Below, piece by piece: positions 51,791 through 63,835 of a stretch of 64,000 bases of DNA. Where the stretch lies: NCBI GenBank assembly GCA_917880885.1, contig OU862933.1, positions 5,317,452 through 5,381,451 of the forward strand, read 5' to 3'. The DNA comes from Limnephilus marmoratus (lineage: Eukaryota > Arthropoda > Insecta > Trichoptera > Limnephilidae). Both the position numbers and the translations under genes were made by a program. The first letter of the stretch is position 1, and every line of letters begins with the position of its first letter. The notes under the pieces are model-generated. The model did not search any database. It worked only from the letters and a program-made list of their open reading frames with translations, and was not told where the DNA came from.

Positions 51791-52055
51791 AAATAAATAA
51801 TAAAAATAATTGCCCTGGAAAATATTTTATTGATGGGTAATTTTACGTTTGTCTCGATTTGAAAAGATTAATTTCATAATATTTGATGATTTTCACAATA
51901 CGCAACACAACACATGTTCCAGTTTTGAACAATTAATACATTTTTATTTTTAACTTTATGAGTAAAACCCAAAATTGTAATATTTAATTAAATTAAGACA
52001 ATATTAGCGCAACTCAATCGAAAATCTGAAAACAGAAAAATCAGAAAAAAGATAT

Positions 52056-52128
52056 TGGCACCTATGGGACTCGAACCCAGGACCTTCGGCTTTCCGGGCC
52101 GCAGCTCTACCAACTGAGCTAAGGTATC
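52056..52128 (-). tRNA. tRNA-like gene, possible pseudo-tRNA
   Basis: 73 nt on the minus strand fold as a cloverleaf: acceptor GATACCT/AGGTGCC with one mismatch, D arm GCTCAGTTGGTAGAGC, anticodon stem CGGC/GCCG with loop CCGGAAA (GGA at 34-36), short variable loop AGGTC, T arm TGGG/CCCA around TTCGAGT. A and B boxes are both good. Against function: C at position 33, acceptor mismatch, a class I variable loop with a Ser-type anticodon, and T-rich 3' flank repeated at 52780. More likely a tRNA-derived element. Confidence 0.5.
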
Positions 52129-52204
52129 CCTATCCGATTCGGTCATTTTTAAGGCGGTACACAATCCGAATAATTTTTGTTTGCTCATAACCCACATTAC
52201 GCGA

Positions 52205-52690
52205 ATCCGTAACTATTTTAATATAACTATTTTATTTCCATGCCGCACGAGAAATGCGAGTTATTTATATATTAGATTAATAAAAACAGTACCTCACCCC
52301 CAGAGTAACGATTTTAAAACTTTATAACCCGTTTTTCAACTATAAATTTAGCGGTAAGCACTAGGTTTTATTTTTCTAGACGATGAAATAATAATTTCGG
52401 GAGGAAAACATGGAGACACATTTTAAATATTTGTAACGCGTTCTTCAGAATTAATTAAAATAAACGCGGCAGAAAGGTCGAATCTCCAGGCCTGCTAGGG
52501 TGAATTCGACCGTACGTCGAATGTCGTTAAGAATCCCACATTATTTATCTTCTTCTTCTTTTCTTTGATACGGCAAATTCGACAGCAGTTCCGTCCAATA
52601 CACGGGTCGCGAGTCGCAATTTGTATACACGGCTTCTTTACTTACGTCGTTAAGATTCTGAATATATTTTAGGGTACATTGTCATCTTAA
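52205..52690. repeat. Old ~500-bp inverted duplication, left arm
   Basis: Reverse complement of 55865-56345 at roughly 70-75% by eye; shared landmarks include ATCGTCTA.AAAAATAAAA, TTACCGCTAA, CTTAACGACGTAAGTGAAG and GGCCTGCTAGG/CCTAGCAGGCC. The spacer is ~3.2 kb. Confidence 0.65.
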
Positions 52691-52850
52691 CTGTATACTA
52701 AGAACTACCAAGTACTTCGACTAAGAACTACCAACATTATCTTCATTTTCAGGTTCTGGGTTCGAGTCCCAGAGGTGCCAATATCTTTTCTGATTTTTCT
52801 GTTTCCAGATTTTCGATAGAGTATCGCTAATGTTGCCTTCATTTAATTAA

Positions 52851-54700
52851 AAATTAATAAATTGGTTCAAAGAAAACGATGTAGTCGATGAAGTTACGAG
52901 TATTTTGCGTTGGTATCCCAAACCGACTACAAAGTTAGTAAGTAGTATATGATATTTTCATAGATGTATTTGTTGTCTCGGTGTTGCCAGTGTGCCTACG
53001 TCGTAACTACGCAAGTACCTAAGCTCGGTAAGCTTTTGAAAAATAAACAACGAGTCTTGTTGTAATGGCCTATTTTTAGTCATTATTTCCACTGTAAATA
53101 GACGCAACTCGCCCAACAAGACTCCATTGTTTTCTGTTTTTTTTTCATTTGTAAAATAAAATAACGTTATTTTTTCTCAGCTTGAGTAATAATCGTGTCA
53201 GGTGTTTATTTTGGACCTTGGTTGGTGTTGAATCTGGAAATAATAATAAAAGCTATGGGAAAACACTATTACAGGAAGGTACTAAATACTAAAAACGATG
53301 AATATATACTTTTTAAGAAGGAAAAAATTCCAAGATTAGTGATTGGATCTATTATTACTTAGGAGAGGAGAGACTAAGCCAATAAGGAACAAGACTAGAG
53401 AAATTCTGAATTAAAAAAAATCAGAGTGTGCAATTCAAATGCGGTAGAAGTGAAATCTTCAGAAAACTAAAGTAGACAAGGGAGACCACGAGGCACTTTT
53501 ATATCAATGTGAACGATGACTTGTTCCATATTTTTGTCGTTGAAATCCAGTACACCCTTTTCTAAACATTTGGTCATCTTATTAGTATTTGTGTTTTCTT
53601 CTTCGGAGTCGCTAGATGTCGCTTTCTCTTGTGTTTTATTTGCCTATTTATTTTGAAGTGGTGAAGATTGGATATTGATTTTACAAAATGAGAAATGATT
53701 ATTTTTTTTGGATTTCGTAAGATTCGATTCTTGGTCCTCTGAATGTCTGGTCGCTAAGGTCCGTCAGGCGCTTCATACCACTAGACTAAAGGAGGCTTGC
53801 GTGGGACCGTTGATTTATCGTATTGTATTGGAACCGGGTACCCGGGAAAAATAGTAATATTTTTTAAATTTTCATTTTCATCCTCTAGCAGGCTGTAAAT
53901 GTATGTGTTTGTCTGTTTTTAGTGTCGCTCACTTCCGTTTCATCGAGTTTCAAATCATAACGGTGTTAAAGAAGTTTTCACAACAAAATAAGATTTTTAC
54001 ACAAAAATTGTCATTTTACGTAATTAGGTTAATTTTTTGAGAAAAAAAGGAGCTGAAATATCTGATAAAAAGCACAGAAAATCTATAAACTACTTTTGTC
54101 GAAGCTGTTGATTTCGATTTAGAAGCTATGGTGACACTGGGCCTAATGCTGTACCTACTGACAAATGTGAATGAGTTTGAACATTACGAAAGGGTGTATT
54201 TATCGCCCCCTGAGCGTTATGTCCGCGTGCGATGCACGCCCATCAAGCCCGCTTACTTACGGTGAACCTGTTGAGATGCTGACGTTTTGTAATGTGTTTT
54301 TCAATTTAAAATGGTTAAATTTAAGGATAAAAATTATCTCGATTTTGCCAAAAAATCCAGTACTGAGAATCTATCAAAAGGACAAAATTCATTCATGCTT
54401 TGAAGTCACACTCGACGCGCCATAGATTTGGCGCGCGTTTTGGCGGACCATGAAAAATTAAATCTTTGAAAAATATTTTATCACTGAAAATAACTTTAAA
54501 AATTATAAAGGGGGTATAATGTTACATATTTAAGTAAAAAACTCAATATTTATTTTAATAGGGGTATAATGTTTCAAATTTAAGTAAAAACCTTTATAAC
54601 CAATGCTATCTGTTAATTTGCGTACATATCAAATCCAGATCGCCCGCTTGCCAGCCCGCTGCCTATCGCCCGCAGCCCGCTGCCGCTGCCACATATATTA
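52851..54700. other. Intergenic, no gene recognised
   Basis: AT-rich, short ORFs. Minus-strand TTAGTCTAGTGGTATGAAGC (~53775-53795) resembles an A box with a weak B box GAATCGAATCTT beyond it, another possible tRNA-derived remnant. Otherwise featureless. Confidence 0.4.
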
Positions 54701-54708
54701 TATATTTC

Positions 54709-55301
54709 GGGAGGAATGCAGATCCGGGCACAGTTTGGAAATTTAATAAAAAGGCACTTTCTAGATGAGAAAAGTGTGGAAAAGCTGAATAAAACAAAAA
54801 TTAAGGCGCGCTCGGCAAAATTGAGGGAGATACAACCGTTCAAAGTATTTAAAATTTCACTTTACAAACTGATATTGACAGTTCGCCCGCGTCCGCCCGC
54901 CATTTTTTTTATAACCTAATACGCTAAACATGGTCTGTGATACAAAAAAGTGCCCCTTTATAGCGCCTGCTCACGTCAAGGCAAGAAAAACATCCCAGTT
55001 TTCAAGTGGTTTAGCGGCTACGCTAGGTTTGTGTAACATGGTTTGTGATTCTGGCGTACTATTAATTCTGTATTAGGTCTGGGATCCAACATACCTAAGC
55101 GGTGAAAACATGGCGAACGAACAACGAACTGTCAATATCAGTTCGCGAAGTGAATTTTTAAATACTTTGAACGGTTGTATCTCCCCCAATTTTGCCGAGC
55201 GCGCCTTAATTTATTTTTTATTCATCTTCTCCACACTTTTCTCATCTAGAAAGTGCCTTTTTATTAAATTTCCAAACTGTGCCCGGATCTGCATTTCACC
55301 C
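54709..55301. mobile_element. Foldback element X copy 1, 593 bp, 8-bp target duplication
   Basis: TATATTTC at 54701-54708 and 55302-55309. Ends GGGAGGAATGCAGATCCGGG and CCCGGATCTGCATTTCACCC. Inverted arms of ~190 bp each surround a ~200-bp loop (54900-55110). No ORF in the loop; open frames in the arms are mirror images and not genes. Confidence 0.9.
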
Positions 55302-55864
55302 TATATTTCAACCAATTTACACAAAACCTTGACAAATCAAATGCCTTAAAACCTTCCCCATGAATGACTCTATTCACTCTATCTATTGGTGAAAACCGCA
55401 TGAAAATCCGTTGCGTAGTTTAAAAGATCAAAGCGTACAGACAACGGGAGAGTCTTTACTTTATACTATGTAATGATGATATAAGATACGCCAAAATCAT
55501 AAAAACTAGAGCCAATTCAGTACTTTCATGAATATATCCGTAAACTGGGTACTTGAAAATATAAAAATCCGCAGAGATATCGAGGGCAACAAAAAAAAAT
55601 CATTTTTTGTTGAGCTGTGTTATCTTTTTTAAATTGACCAGAATTTCTTATTACGTTCTCACAATAGCTCTACTTGCCAACAAAAATGCTAATTAGTTAG
55701 TTTTTAGCCATCAATTTTACATTCAACGAAAATAATAATAAGTGCCACACTTACTCATCACTGGAACCGTCCATATATTTATGTATTTCCATCACCAGTC
55801 GCGCAGACTGATTTAACTAATTTTCCTTATAACTGTCACCGCAATGTTTTTCCCAGAAAATGAC

Positions 55865-56345
55865 ACAATACCCTAAAATATAGTCTTAATCTTAACGACG
55901 TAAGTGAAGAAGTAGTGGACACTAATATGCATCACGCTACCCCGGTGTCACGGACCTACTGTAGAATTTGCTCTAGCAATAATCTGAAATAAAGTGAGAA
56001 TCTTAACGATGTAAGTGAAGAATGCGTGTACACAAATATATACCACGCGGCCCGGCGCGGCGTATTGGACAGAACTACGGTCGAATTCGGCCTAGCAGGC
56101 CTGGAAATCTGATCTTTCCGCGGGGTTTATTTAACGTTTTACTAAAATTTGAGATGTTGCTAAACGAAACCCTCCAAACGTTTTTAATTTATCGTCTACA
56201 AAAATAAAATGTGGTGGTTACCGCTAATTTACATTTGACAACGTTTTATTAAATTTTAAAATCGTTTTACGTAAAATATTTCAATGGTAAGGTATTATTT
56301 TTATTAACCTGAAATATAAATAACTTAAATTCGTGGGTATCGTTT
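55865..56345. repeat. Old ~500-bp inverted duplication, right arm
   Basis: Mirror of 52205-52690. Within it, CTTAACGACGTAAGTGAAG.. (55895) and CTTAACGATGTAAGTGAAG.. (56003) form a ~110-bp tandem duplication absent from the left arm. Confidence 0.65.
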
Positions 56346-57233
56346 TAAAAGCAAAATGTATTATAGTTACACTCGTCAGAATCAATTAAAATGAGAGTCT
56401 TGAGTAAACCTACTGTGCCGCTTTAATTCCGCTCATTGCAATTTGTTGTAACTACCTACGTTTATGTATTTATCCTAACCATCTGTAAGGATAATATATA
56501 CCAGTTTCTTCCAAGATTGCACCTACCATCTTCACATCAGGTGTAATTATAACTGTTATTTTAACTGTTAGGTTTCTATTACTGTTCGCGCATTACATGT
56601 GAGATTGGTTAAGAATGCATTCGCAGAGTTGGTGGGGAGCAAATATCAAAATCCTGAAATTATCCCACCTACCTAATCTTCCCATCCTAAATGTCACAGT
56701 GAAAAAAGGCAATTGTTGCAAGAAAAAGTACCCAACTTTGGAGACGTGACAGCGTGTTTATTGGAGCTCAGTATAAATTGACATCACAGACAGGGCGCAT
56801 ATATCATAAAATCTTTCTATAAGAAATATTACGATTTCAAAACTTTAATTCAATTTTGTGAAGTGGAGACTCCACAACCTGGAGACCAGTGAGGCCGTAT
56901 CTAAAACGGCGAGCCCTTTTTTTCATTTTTTCAATCTGGGCTTATCTTATTTTCCAGAAGCCCAGATCTGAACCATCGACAGACAATATCCATCGGGTTT
57001 GTGAGTGTATGCAATGTATGCATATCGTCCCATATAACTTAGCGAGCATCGTAGTTTCGGGACTGGTCCTTCGGGGGTTGCATAGGGCTTTGCTCTGCAG
57101 CACATACGTAGTTTCGCGACACCAATTACCTATATTAAATTTATGAAACACAGCGAGATCTTTGACAAAATAGACCCTTGAAAATAATACAAAAACAAAC
57201 AATAAAACTAACCTACTCTTTTTATTTTCGTTT
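56346..57233. other. Intergenic, no gene recognised
   Basis: Mixed composition with short ORFs. No domains, clear repeats or RNA genes seen. Confidence 0.45.
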
Positions 57234-57241
57234 AAATTTAT

Positions 57242-57828
57242 GGGAGGAATGCAGATCCGGGCACAGTTTGGAAATTTAATAAAAAGGCACTTTCTAGATG
57301 AGAAAAGTGTGGAAAAGCTGAATAAAACAAAAATTAAGGCGCGCTCGGCAAAATTGAGGGAGATACAACCGTTCAAAGTATTTAAAATTTCACTTTACAA
57401 ACTGATATTGACAGTCCGCCGGCGTCCGCCCGCCATTTTTTTTATAATCTAATACGCTAAACATGGTTTGTGATACAAAAAAAGTGCCCCTTTATAACGC
57501 CTGCTCACGTCAAGGCAAGAAAAACATCCCAGTTTTCAAGTGATTTAGCGGCTACGCTAGGTTTGTGTAACATGGTTTGTGATTCTGGCGTACTATTAAT
57601 TCTGTATTAGGTCTGGGATCCAACATACCTAAGCAGTGAAAACATGGCGAACGAACTGTCAATATCAGTTCGCGAAGTGAATTTTTAAATACTTTGAACG
57701 GTTGTATCTCCCTCGATTTTGCCGAGCGCGCCTTAATTTATTTTTTATTCATCTTCTCCACACTTTTCTCATCTAGAAAGTGCCTTTTTATTAAATTTCC
57801 AAACTGTGCCCGGATCTGCATTTCACCC
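57242..57828. mobile_element. Foldback element X copy 2, 587 bp, 8-bp target duplication
   Basis: AAATTTAT at 57234-57241 and 57829-57836. Nearly identical to copy 1 over its whole length apart from scattered substitutions and a short deletion near 57655. Recent activity is likely; a transposase must be encoded elsewhere. Confidence 0.9.
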
Positions 57829-57881
57829 AAATTTATAGATACCTATGATGAATCATAAATGGCATCAACAATAAAATTATA

Positions 57882-58792
57882 CAGGGTGTTAAGGGACGTC
57901 CATGACTTACTTTAACCAGTGGTTCCTGACATTATTTGGACTAAAAAATGAGAACGAAATTTTGCGATCCGGTGAAATTTTTGATGTTTTTTTTTCAGTA
58001 AGTATTGGGTAAACAGTAGGTTTTGGGTAGTATAATATGTGGTGAACGTATGTCTTGCGGTGTAAAAGAGACATGCATGTATGAGTGAGACAGCATGAGT
58101 AACGTATAAAAGGGTGTGATTGCTGTCTCTCGTCCTCTTTGCATTCAGGCTTCCTACGAAGCACACCTGTACAAAATCTCGGAATAAACGTCATTAGTCT
58201 ACCTACGACTTATTATTGTCAATCTCACCCTGTACTGAGATCACCTCAACAAGGAATCTGGATCCACACCACGGAGTCCAGAGGTAATGTTGATAACCGG
58301 CCACGGTCATCACATAATATATAGTATATTTGCGGCACGTTCCAGAGTGGAAGATACCCTCAGTATCGCCCTGGCGTAAGACCACCATTCAGAATTGAAA
58401 CGTTGCTTGAAATGGCACTAGTTGTGTTTGGTGCCCAGATCTGAATAGCAAGGTACTTCCCCACCTTCCTCTTCACTTCAGCCTCACAACATACCCCAAT
58501 TGGGGATGCCATAGTCTCACTGGCTCCAGACGGGAGCAGCTGAGACTCTTGTGAGGTAACAATATTAAAAAAAATAAAAGTTGGGGTCGGGTGATGGCTT
58601 GGTCGGTTACTCGGTTGAATGAGCAGTGACGATATGTGAAAGAAAATTTGTTTTGTTTGATTTTGAAGGAATACATTTTGAAAATAAACATCAAAATGTC
58701 ACCCGATACCAAAATTTCATTAACATTTTTTACTCCTTATAATGTCAGGAATCATTGATTAAAGTCAGTCAAGTTCGTCCCTTAATAACCTG
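57882..58792. mobile_element. TIR element with TA target (Tc1/mariner-like), 911 bp
   Basis: TA at 57880-57881 and 58793-58794. Ends CAGGGTGTTAAGGGACG and CGTCCCTTAATAACCTG, with inverted similarity for ~55 bp through CCTGACATTAT / ATAATGTCAGG. No transposase frame. Includes a copy of dispersed repeat B at 58455-58560. Confidence 0.75.
58455..58560 (+). repeat. Dispersed repeat family B, copy 2
   Basis: CCAATTGGGGATGCCATAGT.. then GAGACTCTTGTGAGG; matches 6228-6330. Confidence 0.5.
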
Positions 58793-58864
58793 TATATATA
58801 AACGATAAAAGTAATGTAATTAAACAAAAAAATATATAAATGTAATATAATAATATGCATATAT

Positions 58865-59095
58865 TTTTTATTCACTTTCTCCCAATCCGGCCCGCCAAGC
58901 AGAAAGAAGGCGGGCAAATACGAACACCGCCAAGACCTAGATAAACCACACCCCTTGATTCCGCGCACCCCTGCTAAGTCACCAAAAGTAGGGATCCACC
59001 TGGGGTGACCTATGGCAAGGGTGTTGTTATGGTGGGGTTATCCAATAAATGGTTCCCGGGGCAGCGGTACCCCTACCCGTCTTCCAAATTGAGTT
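58865..59095 (-). repeat. Dispersed repeat family A, partial copy
   Basis: CCAATCCGGCCCGCCAAGCA, GGGTGACCTATGGCA, CCAATAAATGGTTCCCGGGG match the 49960-50230 copy in the same (minus) orientation. Confidence 0.65.
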
Positions 59096-59149
59096 TGTAA
59101 TGCACATATGTTCAACAAATATCATTAGCCAGTTCGTGGGTTTGTTGAG

Positions 59150-60862
59150 ATTTTTTAAAAAGCAGTTAAGAGCGTTTAACCAGCCAGCGGACGAAAATCC
59201 ACATTTCGTCGAAAGTTGTTCTTCCGATCATGCAGGGCGGTTACAATGAGAAAGATTGATTATTCTCCGTACCAGCTTTTTAAAATTATAACTCAATATC
59301 GAATTTATTTCAATCCAAATTAGCTTTAATTTATACCTTCATCCAAAAATGCTGAAAGGCGTGATGATAAAACTATTAAAATATTGTACTTTTTGTAGTT
59401 ATTTTTTTATTATAAGTATTTATCATTTTTTAATAATGTCTAAATTTAATAAGAATGTTAAAAAAATCTGAAATATATTAGTTTGTAAATGCGCAAATAA
59501 ATACACAAATGGATCAATTTTCGTCAAGAAACACATGTACGTACATATTTTTTAATGATTCTATTGAAACTAAAATTAAAATTCTAAAACATACGTTTGC
59601 TAGATAATGTATTGATTTATTTTACTGCATGATTATATTATTTGAAATGGGTGTGGTATAATACAAAAACTTTTTTGAAAATTGAACAAATCTGCCAACG
59701 ACCTATGGAATAACCTTATTATACTAAAAATTAAAAAAAATTCTAAAAATTTATTACATAACTATGCTAGATAAAAGAACAATCTTTCGAAATCCATTTA
59801 TAATTTTTTGCGGAAAAGAGTCAATACGTCTAAAAACTTTTTGAAAATGAAGTATTTCCGGCTTTCTCTGGTAATGCCCTCTTAAAATTTGCTTATAATA
59901 TGCGTATTGCTTCGATGGAAATACTTTCATACATTACTTATATTAAATTTTTAGATTATCTACATATAAATGAATCCCTGTTTCCCTTGGTCGCGCCATC
60001 ACTTCAGAACGACTTTATCTATTTCATTAATGGTTTTTTTAAGTTTTCTAATATTTTGTAGAAGGTTCTTAAAAAGAAAAAAAAATGAGAAAATTGCGCA
60101 GAAAATGGAATAATTTTAGAAAACTTAAGAGGGCATTACCAGAGAAAGCCGGAAATACGTCATTTTCAAAAAAGTTTTTAGACGTATTGACTCTTTTCCA
60201 CAAAAAATTATAAATGGATTTCGAAAGATTGTTCTTTTATCTAGTGAAGTTATGTAATAAATTTTTAGAATTTTTTTTTAATTTTTAGTATAATAAGGTT
60301 ATTCCATAGGTCGTTGGCAGATTTGTTCAATTTTCAAAAAAGTTTTTGTATTATACCACACCCATTTCAAATAATGTAATCATGCAGTAAAATAAATCAA
60401 TACATTATCTAGCAGAGTTATGAATTAGAATTTTAATTTTAGTTTCAATAAAATCATTAAAAAATATGTACGTACATGTGTTTCTTGATGAAAATTGGTC
60501 CATTTGTGTATTTATTTGCGCACTTACAAACTAATATATTTCAGATTTTTTTAACATTTTTATTAAATTTAGACATTATTGAAAAATGATAAATACTTAT
60601 AATCAAAAAATAACTACAAAAAGGACACTATTTTAATAGTTTTATCATCACGCCTTTCAGCATTTTTGGATGAAGGTATAAATTAAAGCTAATTTGGATT
60701 GAAATAAATTCGATATTGAGTTATAATTTAAAAAAGCTGGTACGGAGAATAATTAATCTTTCTCATTGTAACCGCCCTGCACGATCGGAAGAACAACTTT
60801 CGACGAAATGTGGATTTTCGTCCGCTGGCTGGTTAAACGCTCTTAACAACTTTTTTAACTTC
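59150..60862. mobile_element. 1.7-kb foldback element with ~740-bp arms
   Basis: Arms 59150-59890 and 60123-60862 are highly similar reverse complements, e.g. CGGACGAAAATCCACATTTC, GCTGAAAGGCGTGATGATAA, TTTCCGGCTTTCTCTGGTAA. The loop is ~230 bp, with no ORF. Termini and target duplication not resolved. A transcript through it would form a very long dsRNA. Confidence 0.9.
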
Positions 60863-61585
60863 GCACGTTTGGCAGTTCGCGCGTTTGATGAAATTGAATT
60901 AAGCAGGCAGCTGTTTTTTTGTATTAAAAGAATTGTCTATGGATTTTTAAAATTATAGATATTTTAAATAGGTACCCATGTTGAGTACCAAATTTGATTG
61001 ATTGTTCTTATAATACCTATACAAAAATGAATATTTGTAATGTACGAAAAATGAAAATTTGAATAAAAAAATTGTAATAGTTGTATCAGAGTTTGGCATA
61101 TTTTACATCTCTGTAGAATAAAGTTTACACTTCAAAATGGAATCACATTAAAAATCCATTACAATGATGACCACGGTAATAGTTCTGAAATATAATAAGG
61201 TACTTTGTTTCAATAGGTTGTAAAAAATGCGGAAAATGTTTCTAATTGGAAGATTATTTTGGTAAAACCCGGCTTGAGCGTAATGTGGTTTCGATGGCCA
61301 TCTTTCAGCTGACGAATATCCGACAAGACAAGACAATGGAGAACTATTAACGGAATGACAATGGTTCGCTAAGTGACCATGAACATATTTTGCATCTACA
61401 CGACAAACTCAGCCAGTAGGTACTTAGTACTTACCTACGTGGTCATCATCATGGACTATTATAGTTTCGAGAGTTGTTATTATTATATGAAAGGTACAAT
61501 ACTTATAGCTACAAATTTTAGATATTTAGGAAGGTACTTTCTACGAAGTTTTTCGTTTCATAGCGAATGTGGTCTATTTTTAAAG
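60863..61585. other. Intergenic, no gene recognised
   Basis: AT-rich with short ORFs only; nothing recognised. Confidence 0.5.
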
Positions 61586-61589
61586 TTTA

Positions 61590-62058
61590 GTGAACAAAAT
61601 AAACAAAAATTTTAACAAAACAAAAAACGACTTCAAAAAATGCACTAAAAAGTAAAAAAATAATTTCGTATTCTTCTACAACTTCATAATCAACTTACTT
61701 TTTCTACTCATCAATATGTAGGTAGGATTGATATTTTTGGAGTCGGTGTCAGTCAAGGTAGGTTTGTAACTACATACATAGTTATAGGTGAGATGTCCTT
61801 GCGTCGCACAAGCGACTTGACGAGGCGAGAGCGGGGCCGCGGCGTGAGGGGAGCTGTCAACTGAAGACGCCGCCTGGCCGGGTACCTTTGCTGACACCGA
61901 CTCCAAAAATAACAATCGTACCTACATATTGATGAGTAGAAAAAGTAAGTTGATTATGAAGTTGTAGAAGAATACGAAATTATTTTTTTACTTTTTAGTG
62001 CATTTTTTGAAGTCGTTTTTTGTTTTGTTAAAATTTTTGTTTATTTTTTGATTTTTAG
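61590..62058. repeat. Inverted repeat (~170-bp arms) around a GC-rich loop
   Basis: Arms 61590-61757 and 61884-62058 share CTACTCATCAATATGTAGGT, TGGAGTCGGTGTCAG and AAAACGACTTCAAAAAATGC (as seen in the left arm). The ~126-bp loop is GC-rich (GGCGAGAGCGGGGCCGCGGC), in contrast to the very AT-rich arms. Confidence 0.85.
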
Positions 62059-63585
62059 TGAATCTGAAGTACACTCACTAATTTGTCTGAATACGGGTAG
62101 ACCTACTAAACGTGCTGCTCATATGAGACAGACATAATTTGACCATAACGACGTGAGGGTCAAATTAAGAGTTTCGTTAATTTGCTCCTAAGAAATGAAG
62201 AGTTCCGTTACTTTGTCATGGATCCGATAATCAGAACCTAACCAAACTCTCATCAAACTACCCTTGAAGTACATCCTTTCCAATAAAAGAAGAATCATCG
62301 AAATCGGTTGGCTTGATATTGAGTTATTCGTCCATTTGTCGCGCACATACTTAATGCAAATTTAAGACTTATATGGTTTTCTCGTGGATACCATTGTTGG
62401 AAATTAACCAAATTAAAATGGGACCACACGGAAAGCACCAGCTTTCAAATAAAAAAGAATCATTAATATCGGTTCACCCAGTCGAAAGTTCTGAGGTAAC
62501 AAACATAAAAAAAATAAAAAAAATACAGTCGAATTGAGAACCTCCTCCTTTTTGAAGTCGTTTAATAATTGGATTTGGTTTTGACATTTGGATTTGTGCC
62601 GGGAAAGATAGTGGGCACAGAGGTAGGATTGAGGTTAGATGAAGGTTAGAGTGATGTGTTGTGGAAATAATGTGATATGTGTAATTTGAAGATAGCGGGA
62701 GAGAAAGACAGTAACTGATGTGGTTATGGGATAAGGTCAAAATATCAATTATTATTTGAGTCAAAAGAACTTGCTGCATTCACATTAAAATATTAATTTC
62801 GGTTGTGAATGTGTGTAAAGTCCGGTTTAATGAACTCTTCGATTTGCTTTGAATTAAGTGTCTCCATTTTCCAAAACTAAACATGTTTGCTTGGTGTATT
62901 CAGACAAGCGTTGAAGCTCCTACCTATATTATAATATTTTGAATAAAACATTATTTTAATTTCCATTTTCAAAATTGGAACCGACTTGTCGAGAATTCAG
63001 ACTATCCGTGATTTTTAGGAGTCTGCGCCAGTATACATAATATATACTGCATTTATGGAACAAGTAGATAAATAGTTTACTTGTGTGCGATAAGGAAATG
63101 GAGACCATTTTGCGAAAAACTTGTAGAAAATGCATGAAAGTAAACAAAATTAGGAAAAAATAATTACAATAATCTGAGTAATAATGGAAGTTAAATAATC
63201 TGTTTTACAGTTTGTTTTCCAATCTGTGTATTTAGGACACCTGCATATGAGCCACTTTAGTTGCGGTGCAGATGGCATTTTTTTTAAAATCCATATAAAT
63301 GTGTGCGGATCTTCAAATAGATCGTAATGAATTTTGATGCACGCAACTACTAAAAAGTTACTCGTGTCCTGGCGCCTGGACTGCAAACTTTATTTATAAA
63401 TGAATGGAAATCGCTTATTCCAGAACATAATTTTTATACTGTATTTTTCGAGCTTTTCATCCAAAATTATCGACTTTTATGAAGAAAATTAATGTTCTTG
63501 GGTTAACTTTACACTCTTAAGTAAAATTTATGACTTACGTAAGTTTTTGACAACTAAATCACAGGAGCGTTAAAATATGCACCCG
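62059..63585. other. Intergenic, old repeats only
   Basis: At 62533-62561 a GAACCTCCTCCTTTTTGAAG motif, commonly seen next to repeats in moths and some other insects. No gene recognised. Confidence 0.4.
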
Positions 63586-63589
63586 ACTT

Positions 63590-63835
63590 ACGGTAATCAA
63601 TGCTCACGGAAATTATTCGGAAGTTCAACTTACGTAAGTGCTCATAGCGAAGACAGCTATAGTTTACATCTGTAAATTTATTTGTGGTAAGATGGCTTCC
63701 GAAGATGCCTGTCAAATTTACGAGATTTTGTTAACAAAGACAAAAATACCCGAATAATGTGATGAAATAGAATTTGGCTTTAAATAAACAATTCCCCTCT
63801 CGCTTTTGTGCCGTTTCGAATGACAGCTACCTGAC
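63590..63835 (+). repeat. Dispersed repeat family C, copy 2
   Basis: CTTACGTAAGTGCTCATAGC, GTAAGATGGCTTCCG, CTCTCGCTTTTGTGCCG match 22028-22175 in order and orientation. Confidence 0.65.

Larger units (their letters stand above)
51983..52850. repeat. tRNA-bearing inverted repeats flanking ~650 bp
   Basis: The left arm (51983-52087) and the right arm (52745-52850) are reverse complements, including the T-arm/acceptor of a tRNA-like sequence (GGTTCGAGTCCCA) and ~70 bp of 3' flank with TTTTCTGATTTTTCTGTTT. Only the left side keeps the full tRNA-like body. Confidence 0.75.

Noticed and set aside
53715..53800. tRNA gene on the minus strand
   Set aside because: Only loose A-box and B-box resemblance; acceptor and anticodon stems do not form.
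54613..54919. Overlapping open frames in foldback X
   Set aside because: The same open frame appears in both arms and both copies as mirror images (54613-54919, 55110-55349, 57240-57452). They follow from the inverted repeat and show no domain.
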